Positions 34,948-43,335 of a stretch of DNA of 64,000 bases are shown here, piece by piece. Every line of letters starts with the position of its first letter. The stretch's first letter is position 1. Made by a program: the position numbers and the translations under genes. Source of the DNA: Helicobacter sp. 13S00477-4. GTDB lineage: Bacteria; Campylobacterota; Campylobacteria; Campylobacterales; Helicobacteraceae. The notes below the pieces were generated by a model, which worked only from the letters and a program-made list of their open reading frames with translations, was not told the origin of the DNA and searched no databases. The stretch is taken from contig NZ_MLAS01000006.1 in the NCBI RefSeq assembly GCF_002272785.1, positions 1-64,000 on the forward strand, in the 5' to 3' direction.

Positions 34948-36269
34948 AAATAGCTATCGTTGAAGATGATATCAATATGCGTAAGAGTTTAGAGCTTTTT
35001 TTTAATGATAGTAAGGATTTGGAGATTGTGAGTTTTAAGAATCCAAAAGATGCATTGAAAGTTCTAGATGATAGCTTTGAACTCATCATCACAGATATCA
35101 ATATGCCTCAAATGGATGGTTTGGAATTTTTAAAACTTCTTGAGGGACGTTATGAGGCAATTGTTATTACTGGAAATGCAACTTTGAATAAAGCTATTGA
35201 TTCTATTCGCTTGGGTGTAAAAGATTTTTTCCAAAAGCCTTTCAAACCAGAACTTTTATTGGAAGCTATCTATAGAATAAAAAAATTAATTGAATTTCAA
35301 AAAAAGTATCAAAAAATATCAATAAAAAATGACCCCTCAAAAAATACAGTCAAACAAAAACATTTTTTTATTGCTACTTCAGAAGCCTTAAATCAAACAC
35401 AAAAGATTGCTAAAAAAGTTTCTCCAACTGATGCTAGTGTGCTACTTTTAGGTCAAAGTGGTGTTGGAAAGGAAGTATTTGCGAATTTTATCCATCAAAA
35501 TTCCCTACGTGCAAAAGCTCCCTTTATTCCTATCAATATGGCTGCTATCCCTGAACATTTACTTGAATCTGAGCTTTTTGGTTATGAGAAAGGGGCATTT
35601 ACAGATGCAACTACTCCTAAAGCTGGACTTTTTGAGGCAGCAAATGGTGGGAGTGTATTTTTAGATGAGATTGGAGAAATGCCACTAATGCTTCAAAGCA
35701 AGCTATTACGAGCTATTCAAGAAAAAGAAATCACACGTTTAGGTAGTAATAAAAGTATTAAAATTGATGTAAGGTTTATTTCTGCTACCAATGCTAATAT
35801 TGAACAAAAGATTCAAGAAGGTAGCTTTAGACAAGATTTGTTTTTTAGGCTTCAAACTGTTCCTATCCATATCCCACCTCTAAAAGAAAGAAAAGAAGAG
35901 ATTTTGCCCTTGGCAGAATGGAAGCTTGATTGTGTCATCAGACAATATGGTTTTGAGTCAAAGAGTTTTTCAGAAAATGCAAAAAAAAAGTTGCTTGAAT
36001 ATGAGTGGTATGGCAATATTAGGGAATTGCTTTCTGTTGTTGAACGTGCTGTAATACTCAGTGAAGGATTGCAAATAGAAGAGTCAGATTTATTTTTGGA
36101 AAGTCGAAGCCCGAAAAATAATATTTCTAAAATAGCTGATCTTGAAAAAGAGTTGATTAAAGAAGTTTATTATGAATTTAATGGAGATTTGTTAAAGAGT
36201 GCAGAAACTTTAGGGATGAATACTGATATTTTGAAGCAAAAAATTGCAAAATATAATTTGAATTTTTAG
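34944..36269 (+). CDS. flgR: Sigma-54-dependent flagellar response regulator FlgR
   Basis: FlgR activates the sigma-54 (RpoN) class of flagellar rod, basal-body and hook genes after phosphorylation by FlgS. A receiver domain (1-120, with phospho-aspartate in ITDINMPQMDG) precedes an AAA+ domain with Walker A GQSGVGKEVFANF and the sigma-54 contact loop written GAFTDA. I start at ATG 34944 (MKIAIVEDD), overlapping the previous stop. Unlike H. pylori FlgR, which as I recall lacks a DNA-binding domain, this 441-residue protein ends with a Fis-like helical segment (ELIKEVYYEFNGDLLKSAET and following). Confidence 0.95.
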   Translation: MKIAIVEDDINMRKSLELFFNDSKDLEIVSFKNPKDALKVLDDSFELIITDINMPQMDGLEFLKLLEGRYEAIVITGNATLNKAIDSIRLGVKDFFQKPFKPELLLEAIYRIKKLIEFQKKYQKISIKNDPSKNTVKQKHFFIATSEALNQTQKIAKKVSPTDASVLLLGQSGVGKEVFANFIHQNSLRAKAPFIPINMAAIPEHLLESELFGYEKGAFTDATTPKAGLFEAANGGSVFLDEIGEMPLMLQSKLLRAIQEKEITRLGSNKSIKIDVRFISATNANIEQKIQEGSFRQDLFFRLQTVPIHIPPLKERKEEILPLAEWKLDCVIRQYGFESKSFSENAKKKLLEYEWYGNIRELLSVVERAVILSEGLQIEESDLFLESRSPKNNISKIADLEKELIKEVYYEFNGDLLKSAETLGMNTDILKQKIAKYNLNF

Positions 36270-36374
36270 TCTATTTGTGTCCAAAGTTATTTTTGTTTAG
36301 AGATAAAGGTTCAGTAGTAATTTTTCGTTAAGATCATATACTATTGTTATTTATATAAAAATTTGAGGTGGAAA

Positions 36375-36503
36375 GTGTGGTATTTTTTATTTTCTATGGT
36401 GATTGCTTTTTTAATGTCAGGATGTTTACAACCTATGAATGACCCACAATCAGAAAAGATAGATTCTGAGGTTCAGTGTGGTTTTGGATCTGTTGATTGC
36501 TGA
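36375..36503 (+). CDS. Small lipoprotein, 42 residues
   Basis: A GTG start with a strong GAGGTGGAAA site opens a 42-residue frame. The N-terminal MWYFLFSMVIAFLMSGC is a lipoprotein signal with the lipobox MSGC (Cys17). The mature part is 26 residues with two further cysteines near the end. The location after flgR matches a small H. pylori gene after flgR (HP0704-like), though I cannot check the sequence match. It is short and GTG-started and would be missed by a length cut-off. Confidence 0.6.
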   Translation: MWYFLFSMVIAFLMSGCLQPMNDPQSEKIDSEVQCGFGSVDC

Positions 36504-36548
36504 AGGGTAATTTTTTAAGATTTTGTAAAAATGATATTTAATTTATGT

Positions 36549-36554
36549 TATAAT
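36549..36554 (+). promoter_or_regulatory. -10 box of the thrS-infC-rpmI-rplT operon
   Basis: A perfect TATAAT with start expected near 36561 gives a leader of about 55 bases before the thrS ATG. Confidence 0.5.
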
Positions 36555-36615
36555 AGAAGTTTTTAGGAATTGAAGCATTTTATAAGTTTAGTTGAAAGAA
36601 GAAGGCAATTTTTAT

Positions 36616-38427
36616 ATGTCAGAAATAATTGGCATCAAATATAATGGTGAAATTTTTGATACCCAGACAGCCTCTATTGAGGATATAAAAGGGGAAGAAA
36701 TACATTTTGATAATTCAAGAGAAGCACTCTCTATCATAAGGCATTCTTGTGCTCATTTAATGGCACAGGCAATTAAAGAACTTTATCCAGAAGCAAAGTT
36801 TTTTGTAGGTCCTGTGGTAGATGATGGATTTTATTATGACTTTAAGACAAGTGTAAAAATTGGCGAAGAAGATTTGAACATCATTGAAAAAAAGATGAAA
36901 GAAATTGCCAAAAAAGCATTTCCAATCTCTAAAGAAGTGATAAATAGAGATCAAGCTTTTAGAAAATTTGCTGGTGATGAACTCAAACAAGCTGTTATGG
37001 ATAGGATTGAGGGTGATTGTTTTGGAGTGTATCGACAGGGTAATTTTGAGGATCTGTGTCGTGGTCCCCATTTGCCAAATACTAAATTTTTGCATAGTTT
37101 TAAGCTTACTAAGCTTGCTGGAGCTTATCTAGGAGGGGATGAAAATGCAGAAATGCTTACACGTATTTATGGTATTGCATTTGCTGATAAGGATAGTTTA
37201 AATACTTACCTGGCTCAACTTGAAGAAGCTAAAAAGAGAGATCATCGTAAAATTGGTCTTGAAATGGGACTTTTTGGCTTTGATGAAGAGATTGGTTCTG
37301 GATTGCCTATATGGCTTCCTAAGGGTGCAAGACTCCGTAGAAGGATTGAAGAACTTTTAACAAAAGCTTTGATTATCCGTGAATATGAGCCAGTTAGAGG
37401 ACCAGAAATACTCAAAAGTAGTGTTTGGAAAGTCAGTGGACATTATGATAATTATAAAGAGAATATGTATTTTACTGTGATTGATGATGTTGAGTATGGC
37501 ATTAAACCTATGAATTGTGTTGGTCATATAAAAGTTTATCAAAGCTCTCTAAGGAGTTATCGAGATTTGCCTTTGAGGTTTTATGAATATGGAGTAGTGC
37601 ATAGACATGAAAAAAGTGGTGTTTTGCACGGACTTTTAAGGGTACGTGAGTTTACACAAGATGATGCACATATTTTTTGTACTCCTTCTCAAATAAAAGA
37701 TGAAGTGAGTAATATTATAGATTTTACACATAAAATCATGAGGGCATTTGGATTTGATTATGAAATGGAGCTTTCAACTCGACCTAAAAAGTCTATAGGG
37801 AGTGATGAAGTTTGGGAAATGGCTACATCTGCCCTCAAAGATGCCTTGAGTGGGAATGCTATTGATTATGCAATTGATGAAGGTGGCGGGGCTTTTTATG
37901 GTCCTAAAATTGATATCAAAATCACAGATGCGATTGGTAGGAAATGGCAGTGTGGAACTGTTCAAATTGATATGAATTTGCCGGAAAGATTTCACTTGGA
38001 ATATACTGATGAGAATAATACTCATCAACAGCCTGTGATGATACATCGTGCTATTTTAGGATCTTTTGAAAGATTTGTGGCTATTTTGACGGAGCATTTT
38101 GGTGGAGAGTTTCCATTTTTTGTTGCTCCTACTCAAATTGTACTTGTACCTATTGTTGAGGAGCATTTTAAATATGCTTTTGATATTAAAAGAGAACTTT
38201 TAAATATTGGTGTTTATGCCGAAGTGATGGATAAAAATGAGACGTTAAGTAAAAAGATTCGTAATGCCGAAAAGCAACATGTTCCAATGATAGCTGTAAT
38301 AGGTGAAAAAGAAGTGGCAAATAAAACCTTATCTATCCGCGATAGAAGGCAGAAAGCCCAATATGAATTATCTGAAAAGGAATTTTTAAATATGATAGAA
38401 ACTAAAATGAAAGAGGTTAACTTTTGA
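36616..38427 (+). CDS. thrS: Threonyl-tRNA synthetase
   Basis: It charges tRNA-Thr and edits mis-charged serine. The editing domain shows [20 protein letters not shown]; the catalytic core has the zinc ligands in [11 protein letters not shown] and VVHRHEKSG, and motif 3 [13 protein letters not shown]. The start at 36616 (MSEIIGIKY) aligns with H. pylori ThrS; the frame begins at a TTG eight codons earlier. As in Helicobacter generally the N-terminal TGS domain looks degenerate. It leads the infC-rpmI-rplT operon and its stop overlaps the infC start. Confidence 0.97.
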   Translation: MSEIIGIKYNGEIFDTQTASIEDIKGEEIHFDNSREALSIIRHSCAHLMAQAIKELYPEAKFFVGPVVDDGFYYDFKTSVKIGEEDLNIIEKKMKEIAKKAFPISKEVINRDQAFRKFAGDELKQAVMDRIEGDCFGVYRQGNFEDLCRGPHLPNTKFLHSFKLTKLAGAYLGGDENAEMLTRIYGIAFADKDSLNTYLAQLEEAKKRDHRKIGLEMGLFGFDEEIGSGLPIWLPKGARLRRRIEELLTKALIIREYEPVRGPEILKSSVWKVSGHYDNYKENMYFTVIDDVEYGIKPMNCVGHIKVYQSSLRSYRDLPLRFYEYGVVHRHEKSGVLHGLLRVREFTQDDAHIFCTPSQIKDEVSNIIDFTHKIMRAFGFDYEMELSTRPKKSIGSDEVWEMATSALKDALSGNAIDYAIDEGGGAFYGPKIDIKITDAIGRKWQCGTVQIDMNLPERFHLEYTDENNTHQQPVMIHRAILGSFERFVAILTEHFGGEFPFFVAPTQIVLVPIVEEHFKYAFDIKRELLNIGVYAEVMDKNETLSKKIRNAEKQHVPMIAVIGEKEVANKTLSIRDRRQKAQYELSEKEFLNMIETKMKEVNF

Positions 38428-38939
38428 GTAAAGAAGAAGTAATGTTGAATGAAGAAATCAATTTTTCTGAAGTAAGGTGTGTAGGAGATGAGGGAGAAGT
38501 ATTTGGAATCATTTCTTCTTCAGAGGCACAAAAAATAGCTAATTCTAAAGGTTTAGATTTGGTATTGATTTCTCCAAATGCAAAACCCCCAGTATGTAAA
38601 GTAATGGATTATGGGAAATATCGTTATCAAGCTGAAAAAAAACTCAAAGAAGCCAAAAAGAAGCAAAAACAAATAGAAATCAAAGAGATCAAACTTTCAA
38701 CGCAAATTGCTCAAAATGACATAAATTATAAGGTCAAGCATTCAAGGGAATTTATTGAGGAAGGCAAGCATGTGAAGTTTAAGGTCGTGCTTAAAGGACG
38801 TGAAAACAATGATCCTAAGGCAGGTTTGAATGTGCTTGAACGTGTTGGAGTGATGATAGAGGATATTGCTATACCTGAAAAAGATCCTAAGACAGAAGGT
38901 CGGTATGTTTCTTGGCTTTTTGTACCAAAGAAGAAATAA
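38424..38939 (+). CDS. infC: Translation initiation factor IF-3
   Basis: IF-3 keeps ribosomal subunits apart and proofreads the start codon. The 171-residue protein has the IF3 N-domain ([20 protein letters not shown]), the Lys-rich linker [20 protein letters not shown] and the C-domain ending [15 protein letters not shown]. It starts at a TTG that overlaps the thrS stop (TTGA). Non-AUG starts of infC are known from E. coli (AUU) and permit autoregulation, because IF-3 discriminates against them; the same may apply here. Confidence 0.96.
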   Translation: MSKEEVMLNEEINFSEVRCVGDEGEVFGIISSSEAQKIANSKGLDLVLISPNAKPPVCKVMDYGKYRYQAEKKLKEAKKKQKQIEIKEIKLSTQIAQNDINYKVKHSREFIEEGKHVKFKVVLKGRENNDPKAGLNVLERVGVMIEDIAIPEKDPKTEGRYVSWLFVPKKK

Positions 38940-38964
38940 TTTTATCTTATGAAAGGAGAAAACA

Positions 38965-39159
38965 ATGCCAAAGATGAAAACAAATCGTGGTGCAGCCAAA
39001 CGTTTTAAGATGAAAAAAAATCTTATCAAACGTGGAAGTGCTTTTAAAAGTCATATCTTGACTAAAAAAAGCCCAAAAAGAAAAGCAACTTTGAATGCAC
39101 CTCACTATGTACATAGTGCAAATATTGATTCTGTTAAAGTTATGCTTTGTAAAGCTTAA
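38965..39159 (+). CDS. rpmI: 50S ribosomal protein L35
   Basis: A 64-residue, very basic ribosomal protein beginning [18 protein letters not shown], the L35 signature, with an AAAGGAG ribosome-binding site. It follows infC by 25 bp and precedes rplT by 92 bp that hold three hairpins. Confidence 0.97.
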   Translation: MPKMKTNRGAAKRFKMKKNLIKRGSAFKSHILTKKSPKRKATLNAPHYVHSANIDSVKVMLCKA

Positions 39160-39189
39160 CATATTACATCAGATAAAAAATAGTGGCTC

Positions 39190-39239
39190 CCCTTAAGGGT
39201 AAGGGAAAGTTTAGTCAATAGACTACACCTATAATAGGT
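39190..39239 (+). promoter_or_regulatory. Three consecutive hairpins before rplT, candidate L20 leader
   Basis: In the 92-bp rpmI-rplT gap CCCTT (39190-39194) can pair with AAGGG (39201-39205), TAGTC (39212-39216) with GACTA (39221-39225), and ACCTA (39227-39231) with TAGGT (39235-39239). The last hairpin ends two bases before the AAGGAG ribosome-binding site. L20 is a known autoregulator of this operon in E. coli and Bacillus; a similar role here is inferred. Confidence 0.45.
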
Positions 39240-39251
39240 CAAGGAGAAAAT

Positions 39252-39605
39252 ATGAGAGTAAAAACAGGTGTTGTTAGAAGAAGAAGGCATAAAAAAATTC
39301 TGAAACTTGCTAGAGGTTTTTATAGCGGGAGAAGGAAACATTTCAGGAAAGCTAAAGAACAGCTTGAGAGGAGTATGTATTATGCCTTTAGGGATAGAAA
39401 ACAGAAAAAAAGAGACTTTAGAAGTTTATGGATTGTTAGGATCAATGCAGCTTGCCGTATCAATAATATTAGTTATTCAAAATTTATGCATGGTTTGAAA
39501 CTTGCTCATATTGATTTGGATAGAAAAATCCTAGCAGATATGGCTATGAATGATACTGAAGCATTTGCTAAAATTGTCCAAATGGCAAAAGAAACTATCA
39601 AGTAA
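39252..39605 (+). CDS. rplT: 50S ribosomal protein L20
   Basis: A 117-residue basic protein needed early in large-subunit assembly; it starts [18 protein letters not shown] and contains the C-terminal globular part ([11 protein letters not shown]) that also binds regulatory mRNA in other bacteria. It is the last gene of the thrS operon and is followed by a strong hairpin. Confidence 0.97.
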   Translation: MRVKTGVVRRRRHKKILKLARGFYSGRRKHFRKAKEQLERSMYYAFRDRKQKKRDFRSLWIVRINAACRINNISYSKFMHGLKLAHIDLDRKILADMAMNDTEAFAKIVQMAKETIK

Positions 39606-39610
39606 TTATT

Positions 39611-39633
39611 ACAATGGCAAGTTTTGCCATTGT
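39611..39633 (+). terminator. Terminator hairpin after rplT
   Basis: ACAATGGCAA (39611-39620) and TTGCCATTGT (39624-39633) form a perfect 10-bp stem with a 3-base loop, six bases after the rplT stop. The downstream sequence is only moderately T-rich. Confidence 0.65.
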
Positions 39634-39667
39634 CTTCATAATATTCAATCATTTATGATCTAGATTT

Positions 39668-40207
39668 TCAAGTGGATTTTTTTCGTGTACTTTTTATTTT
39701 TTGTTGTGGAGCTGGTTTAAGTGATAAAAGAATAACTCTCCAAAAAAATGAAATGCTCAAAGTTATTAATAATATTTTAAATAGATACTCACTTTGACTG
39801 TGCATTTTTTCAAATTCTGGTGTTGCAGTGTATGCTGGACCCATATTTTGAGCATCTAAAATATTAGGAGTATAATAAAGAGTGAAAAGGAAAATAAGCA
39901 AAATACTCAATGTATTTAATCCTAATAAGATAATAGAAGGTTTGAAAGAAGATTTGAAATCTAAAAGTTCGTAAATTATAATAATAATTGCTGTAAAATT
40001 TAATAAATAATTGAGCTTTATGAAAATTTGTGTCATGAGGATACCTGAATCATATTGCGTGATACCTAAATCAGGCAAAAAAGAATAAGCATTAAAAATA
40101 ATAGGTGCAACAAAAGCTCCTGAGATAACCATTGCACCAATGCTTAATCCAAGAAGCCATAGATACAGAGCATGTGCTAAATGGCTGAGTGAAGTGATTT
40201 TATTCAT
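39668..40207 (-). CDS. DUF4149 family membrane protein
   Basis: The 179-residue protein has four membrane spans (about 10-37, 62-82, 92-112, 145-163), with an extracytoplasmic loop before the last that contains a conserved-looking TPEFEKMHSQSEYLFKI. The end is basic (KSTRKKST). The pattern matches DUF4149/TMEM205-like membrane proteins, function unknown. It is divergent from yaaA. Confidence 0.72.
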   Translation of the reverse strand: MNKITSLSHLAHALYLWLLGLSIGAMVISGAFVAPIIFNAYSFLPDLGITQYDSGILMTQIFIKLNYLLNFTAIIIIIYELLDFKSSFKPSIILLGLNTLSILLIFLFTLYYTPNILDAQNMGPAYTATPEFEKMHSQSEYLFKILLITLSISFFWRVILLSLKPAPQQKIKSTRKKST

Positions 40208-40260
40208 TGAACAATTCTCCTGATAAAATAAATATAATCATACCAGAAGAAGGAGTTAAA

Positions 40261-41001
40261 TTGAAAATATTATTTAGTCCAAGTGAGGCAAAAAATCTTT
40301 CCGAAATTATTTCAGAGCAAGAAGATTTTAGTTTTTTAGATACTTTAGTTTTGCATCATGAGGGTGTTAAGGAAAATGTTTTAAAGTATTTAGATATTTT
40401 GAAACAAGAAGATAATGTGATATGTAAGTTATTTGGTGTGAAAAAGTTGGGTTCTATTTTGAGAGAAATGTTTTTGTGTGCAAATTTAGCCAAAACAAGC
40501 AAAATGGAGGCAATAAGATTGTATAGTGGTGTTGCGTACAAAGCTTTAGATTTTGAAAACCTTCCTTTTAATGCAAAAGAATATATTTTAGAAAATGTAA
40601 TGATTTTTAGTAATCTTTTTGGGATGGTGAGGGCAAAAGATTTCTTGCCTTTTTATAAGTGTAACCAGCATTTTAAATATGAGGATTTTTCTCTCAATGA
40701 ACTTTATGATAGATTGTCTTCCAAGATTGATCTGTATCTTGAAGATCATAAAATATTAGATTTAAGGGCTGAAGTTTATCTCAAAGCTTATGGTCTTAAA
40801 AATATGCATACTCGTATTGAATTTTTAAAAAATGGCAAAAAAGTTAGTCATTATGCAAAGTATTACCGAGGAATTTATCTCAAAGAATTGAGTATGAATC
40901 CAACACTTGATTGCCAAGATCTGATAGTAGAAGGATTGGAACTTATTGACAAACAAACTATCAAAAATGCAAATATTTTGTTTTATGAAGTGAGAGAATA
41001 A
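40261..41001 (+). CDS. yaaA: Peroxide stress protein YaaA (DUF328/UPF0246)
   Basis: The family lowers free iron and protects DNA from peroxide in E. coli. Typical segments are ILFSPSEAKN, AIRLYSGVAYKALDF and MIFSNLFGMVRAKDFLPFYK. I start at the TTG at 40261 because it has a perfect AAGGAG site eight bases upstream and gives the family N-terminus M-KILFSPSEAK. The longer frame from 40207 has no such site and overlaps the divergent gene start. Length is 246 residues. Confidence 0.88.
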   Translation: MKILFSPSEAKNLSEIISEQEDFSFLDTLVLHHEGVKENVLKYLDILKQEDNVICKLFGVKKLGSILREMFLCANLAKTSKMEAIRLYSGVAYKALDFENLPFNAKEYILENVMIFSNLFGMVRAKDFLPFYKCNQHFKYEDFSLNELYDRLSSKIDLYLEDHKILDLRAEVYLKAYGLKNMHTRIEFLKNGKKVSHYAKYYRGIYLKELSMNPTLDCQDLIVEGLELIDKQTIKNANILFYEVRE

Positions 41002-41022
41002 ATCGTTGTTTTGTTTGAGAAT

Positions 41023-41048
41023 GATTTTATCCTTTTTGGGATAAAATC
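41023..41048 (+). terminator. Stem-loop after yaaA
   Basis: GATTTTATCC (41023-41032) and GGATAAAATC (41039-41048) form a perfect 10-bp stem with a T-rich loop, followed by an A/T-rich stretch just before the helicase gene. It may terminate yaaA or form part of the helicase 5' leader. Confidence 0.5.
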
Positions 41049-41075
41049 TATAAAAAATATCGCTGTGAGGGCTTG

Positions 41076-42740
41076 ATGAAGGATATTTTATTACAGGCTG
41101 CTTTGGTTTATTATGATTTTTTAGACAAGAGTGCTTTAGGTTTAGAAGCCATAAATTTGAATAGTGTGACTTTTGGGGATGGGGAAGTATATTTTTCTTT
41201 TAAAGGAAAAATTTTTAATCCTGAGAGTTTGATACTTAGGGTAGGTATGGATGAGTTTAGAGTTGGCGATGGAGGATTAGAGCAAAAGTATTTTGATGAA
41301 AGGGCAAATATTTTGTGTCTGGAGGTAGCACAAAATATTTTTGAAAAACTCTCAAAAGTTAAAAAAGATCAAATTTCGCTTTTTAGCGATCTTAAATTCT
41401 TGGTGAAAAATGTCGAAGATTTTTTCAGAGCGGGTCAAAATCCATATTTTCCAGATCAAGCTAGTAATATTGAGCCTGCTTTATCCAATACTCTGACTGA
41501 AGAGCAAGCTATTGGTATAAAAAATATTTTTTCCAAGCCTTTCACTTATATATGGGGACCACCAGGTAGTGGTAAAACCCAAGTTGTTTTATTTGAATCA
41601 CTTTTTAATTTTATCCAAGCAGGCAAGAAGGTTTGTGTGCTTGCTCCTACTAATAATGCACTTGAACAGGTGTTAAAAACACTCATCAAAAAATTTGATA
41701 AGCTTGGTTTGAATCGAGAGAAGATTTTACGTTTAGGAATGCCTACGAGTGGGTTTTTGAATACATATCTTGAAGTGTGTGATCCTAATATCCTCAAAAA
41801 AGCTTCTCCTCAGAATCTTTTTAGTTATAGTTTATCTTTTAAGGATAGATTCAAAGAAGCACTTTTAGTTGGGATGACAGTAGATGGATTTATCCGTAAA
41901 TATAGGACTTTAGATGTAAAATTTGATCATATATTTTTGGATGAATGTGCTTTTACACCACTTATCAAGGCTTGTACGCTTTGTGTAGATAATACTGCAT
42001 TGACTTTTTTAGGTGATCACAAACAGCTTAGTCCGATTTGTGAAATGCCTCAAAAAGAGATATTGAAAGGTGAGAATTTTTATGCAAATTTGTGGAACCT
42101 TTCTGCCTTGAACCTTGAAGAACTTTTTAGAGTGCGTGATTTTGAGAGAAAAAATCCTATTTTTATCAAAACACAGTATCAAGAGGTTGAATTTGAGAGA
42201 ATATCTGTAACTCATTTGACAAAAACGCATCGATATGGCGATAACCTAGCCAAAATCCTTGATAATCATATTTATAAAAATGGATTGCGTGGTGTCGCTA
42301 ATCATACAGAGCTTTTTTATATTGATAGCAAAAAGAGTCCACAAGATAGCAAGCATATTAGTATGAACGAGGCAGCCAATGCACTTGAGATGGTGCGATT
42401 ATTATGGGGAGGGGATTATGCTGTGATTACCCCATTTGTAAAACAAAGGCATTGTATGATAGCACAAGGTATTCCACGTGAAAAAGTATGGACAATACAT
42501 AGTTCTCAAGGTCAGGAGTTTGATAGTGTCATATTTTCTCCTGTATGCTTGCATTATCACCTCACTGATTCAACTAACATTAAAGCTTTATATAGTTTAA
42601 ATGTAGCCCTAAGCAGGATAAAAAAGCAGTTTTTTATGGTGTGTGATTATGATTTTTGGATGATGCAAGATCATCAATTTTTAAAAAATATTTTACAGGC
42701 TTGTAAGCCATTTAATAAAGGTGATTTATTACCTTTTTAA
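41076..42740 (+). CDS. Superfamily I DNA/RNA helicase (DNA2/NAM7-like)
   Basis: The 555-residue helicase has motif I GPPGSGKTQVV, Ia VLAPTNNALEQVL, II FLDECAF (DECA in place of DEAA/DEAS), III LGDHKQLSPI, V IHSSQGQEFDSVIFS and VI NVALSRIKKQFFMV. These are features of the Upf1/DNA2 type. About 140 N-terminal residues form an OB-like region without known motifs. I start at ATG 41076, one codon after a TTG frame start. The role in the cell is unknown. Confidence 0.85.
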   Translation: MKDILLQAALVYYDFLDKSALGLEAINLNSVTFGDGEVYFSFKGKIFNPESLILRVGMDEFRVGDGGLEQKYFDERANILCLEVAQNIFEKLSKVKKDQISLFSDLKFLVKNVEDFFRAGQNPYFPDQASNIEPALSNTLTEEQAIGIKNIFSKPFTYIWGPPGSGKTQVVLFESLFNFIQAGKKVCVLAPTNNALEQVLKTLIKKFDKLGLNREKILRLGMPTSGFLNTYLEVCDPNILKKASPQNLFSYSLSFKDRFKEALLVGMTVDGFIRKYRTLDVKFDHIFLDECAFTPLIKACTLCVDNTALTFLGDHKQLSPICEMPQKEILKGENFYANLWNLSALNLEELFRVRDFERKNPIFIKTQYQEVEFERISVTHLTKTHRYGDNLAKILDNHIYKNGLRGVANHTELFYIDSKKSPQDSKHISMNEAANALEMVRLLWGGDYAVITPFVKQRHCMIAQGIPREKVWTIHSSQGQEFDSVIFSPVCLHYHLTDSTNIKALYSLNVALSRIKKQFFMVCDYDFWMMQDHQFLKNILQACKPFNKGDLLPF

Positions 42741-42780
42741 GCAGAGATTTTATTTTATGGGTTGAATTTGATAGTATTTT

Positions 42781-43335
42781 TTATAAACTCAAAAAATTTT
42801 GGAGTATGGTTTTACCACCTTCTGAAAGAATTGATTCTGGATGAAATTGGACACCATAGACATCAAAAACTTTGTGTTTTAGAGCCATCAATATCCCATC
42901 TTCGCTAAATGCTAATGGCAGCAAGTTTTCTCCTAAAGAAGAAACATATAATGAATGATACCTACCTACCTTCAGATGCACAGGCAAACCCTTAAAAAGG
43001 ACGGATTTTTTGAGAGTGATGATTGAGGTCTTGCCGTGAATAGGGTTAGAAAGAGGTGATATTGTGCTATCAAAGACTTGAGCAATACATTGATGTCCTA
43101 AGCAAATCCCTAAGATTTTCTTTTGATGGCTATAGTATTTAATGATATCCAAACAAATACCAGAATCCTTAGGGCTTCCAAATCCAGGTGAAATCAAAAA
43201 GTGTGTGTAGCTTTGTAAGTCTATAAGTTTAATGGCATCATTTTTATATACATCAATTTTATATTCCATTGCTTCAATATAATGGATGAGATTATAAGTG
43301 AAGGAATCATAATTATCAATCATTGCAATCTTCAT
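42781..43335 (-). CDS. pabA: Aminodeoxychorismate synthase glutaminase subunit (PabA/TrpG)
   Basis: A class I glutamine amidotransferase that supplies ammonia to PabB. The nucleophile is in ILGICLGHQCIAQ, and the His-Glu pair in GVQFHPESILSEGG. The oxyanion loop reads SPGFGSPKDSG, with Phe where Pro is usual. It overlaps pabBC by four bases, supporting PabA over TrpG; a shared anthranilate role cannot be excluded because no trpE is in the window. Confidence 0.9.
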   Translation of the reverse strand: MKIAMIDNYDSFTYNLIHYIEAMEYKIDVYKNDAIKLIDLQSYTHFLISPGFGSPKDSGICLDIIKYYSHQKKILGICLGHQCIAQVFDSTISPLSNPIHGKTSIITLKKSVLFKGLPVHLKVGRYHSLYVSSLGENLLPLAFSEDGILMALKHKVFDVYGVQFHPESILSEGGKTILQNFLSL

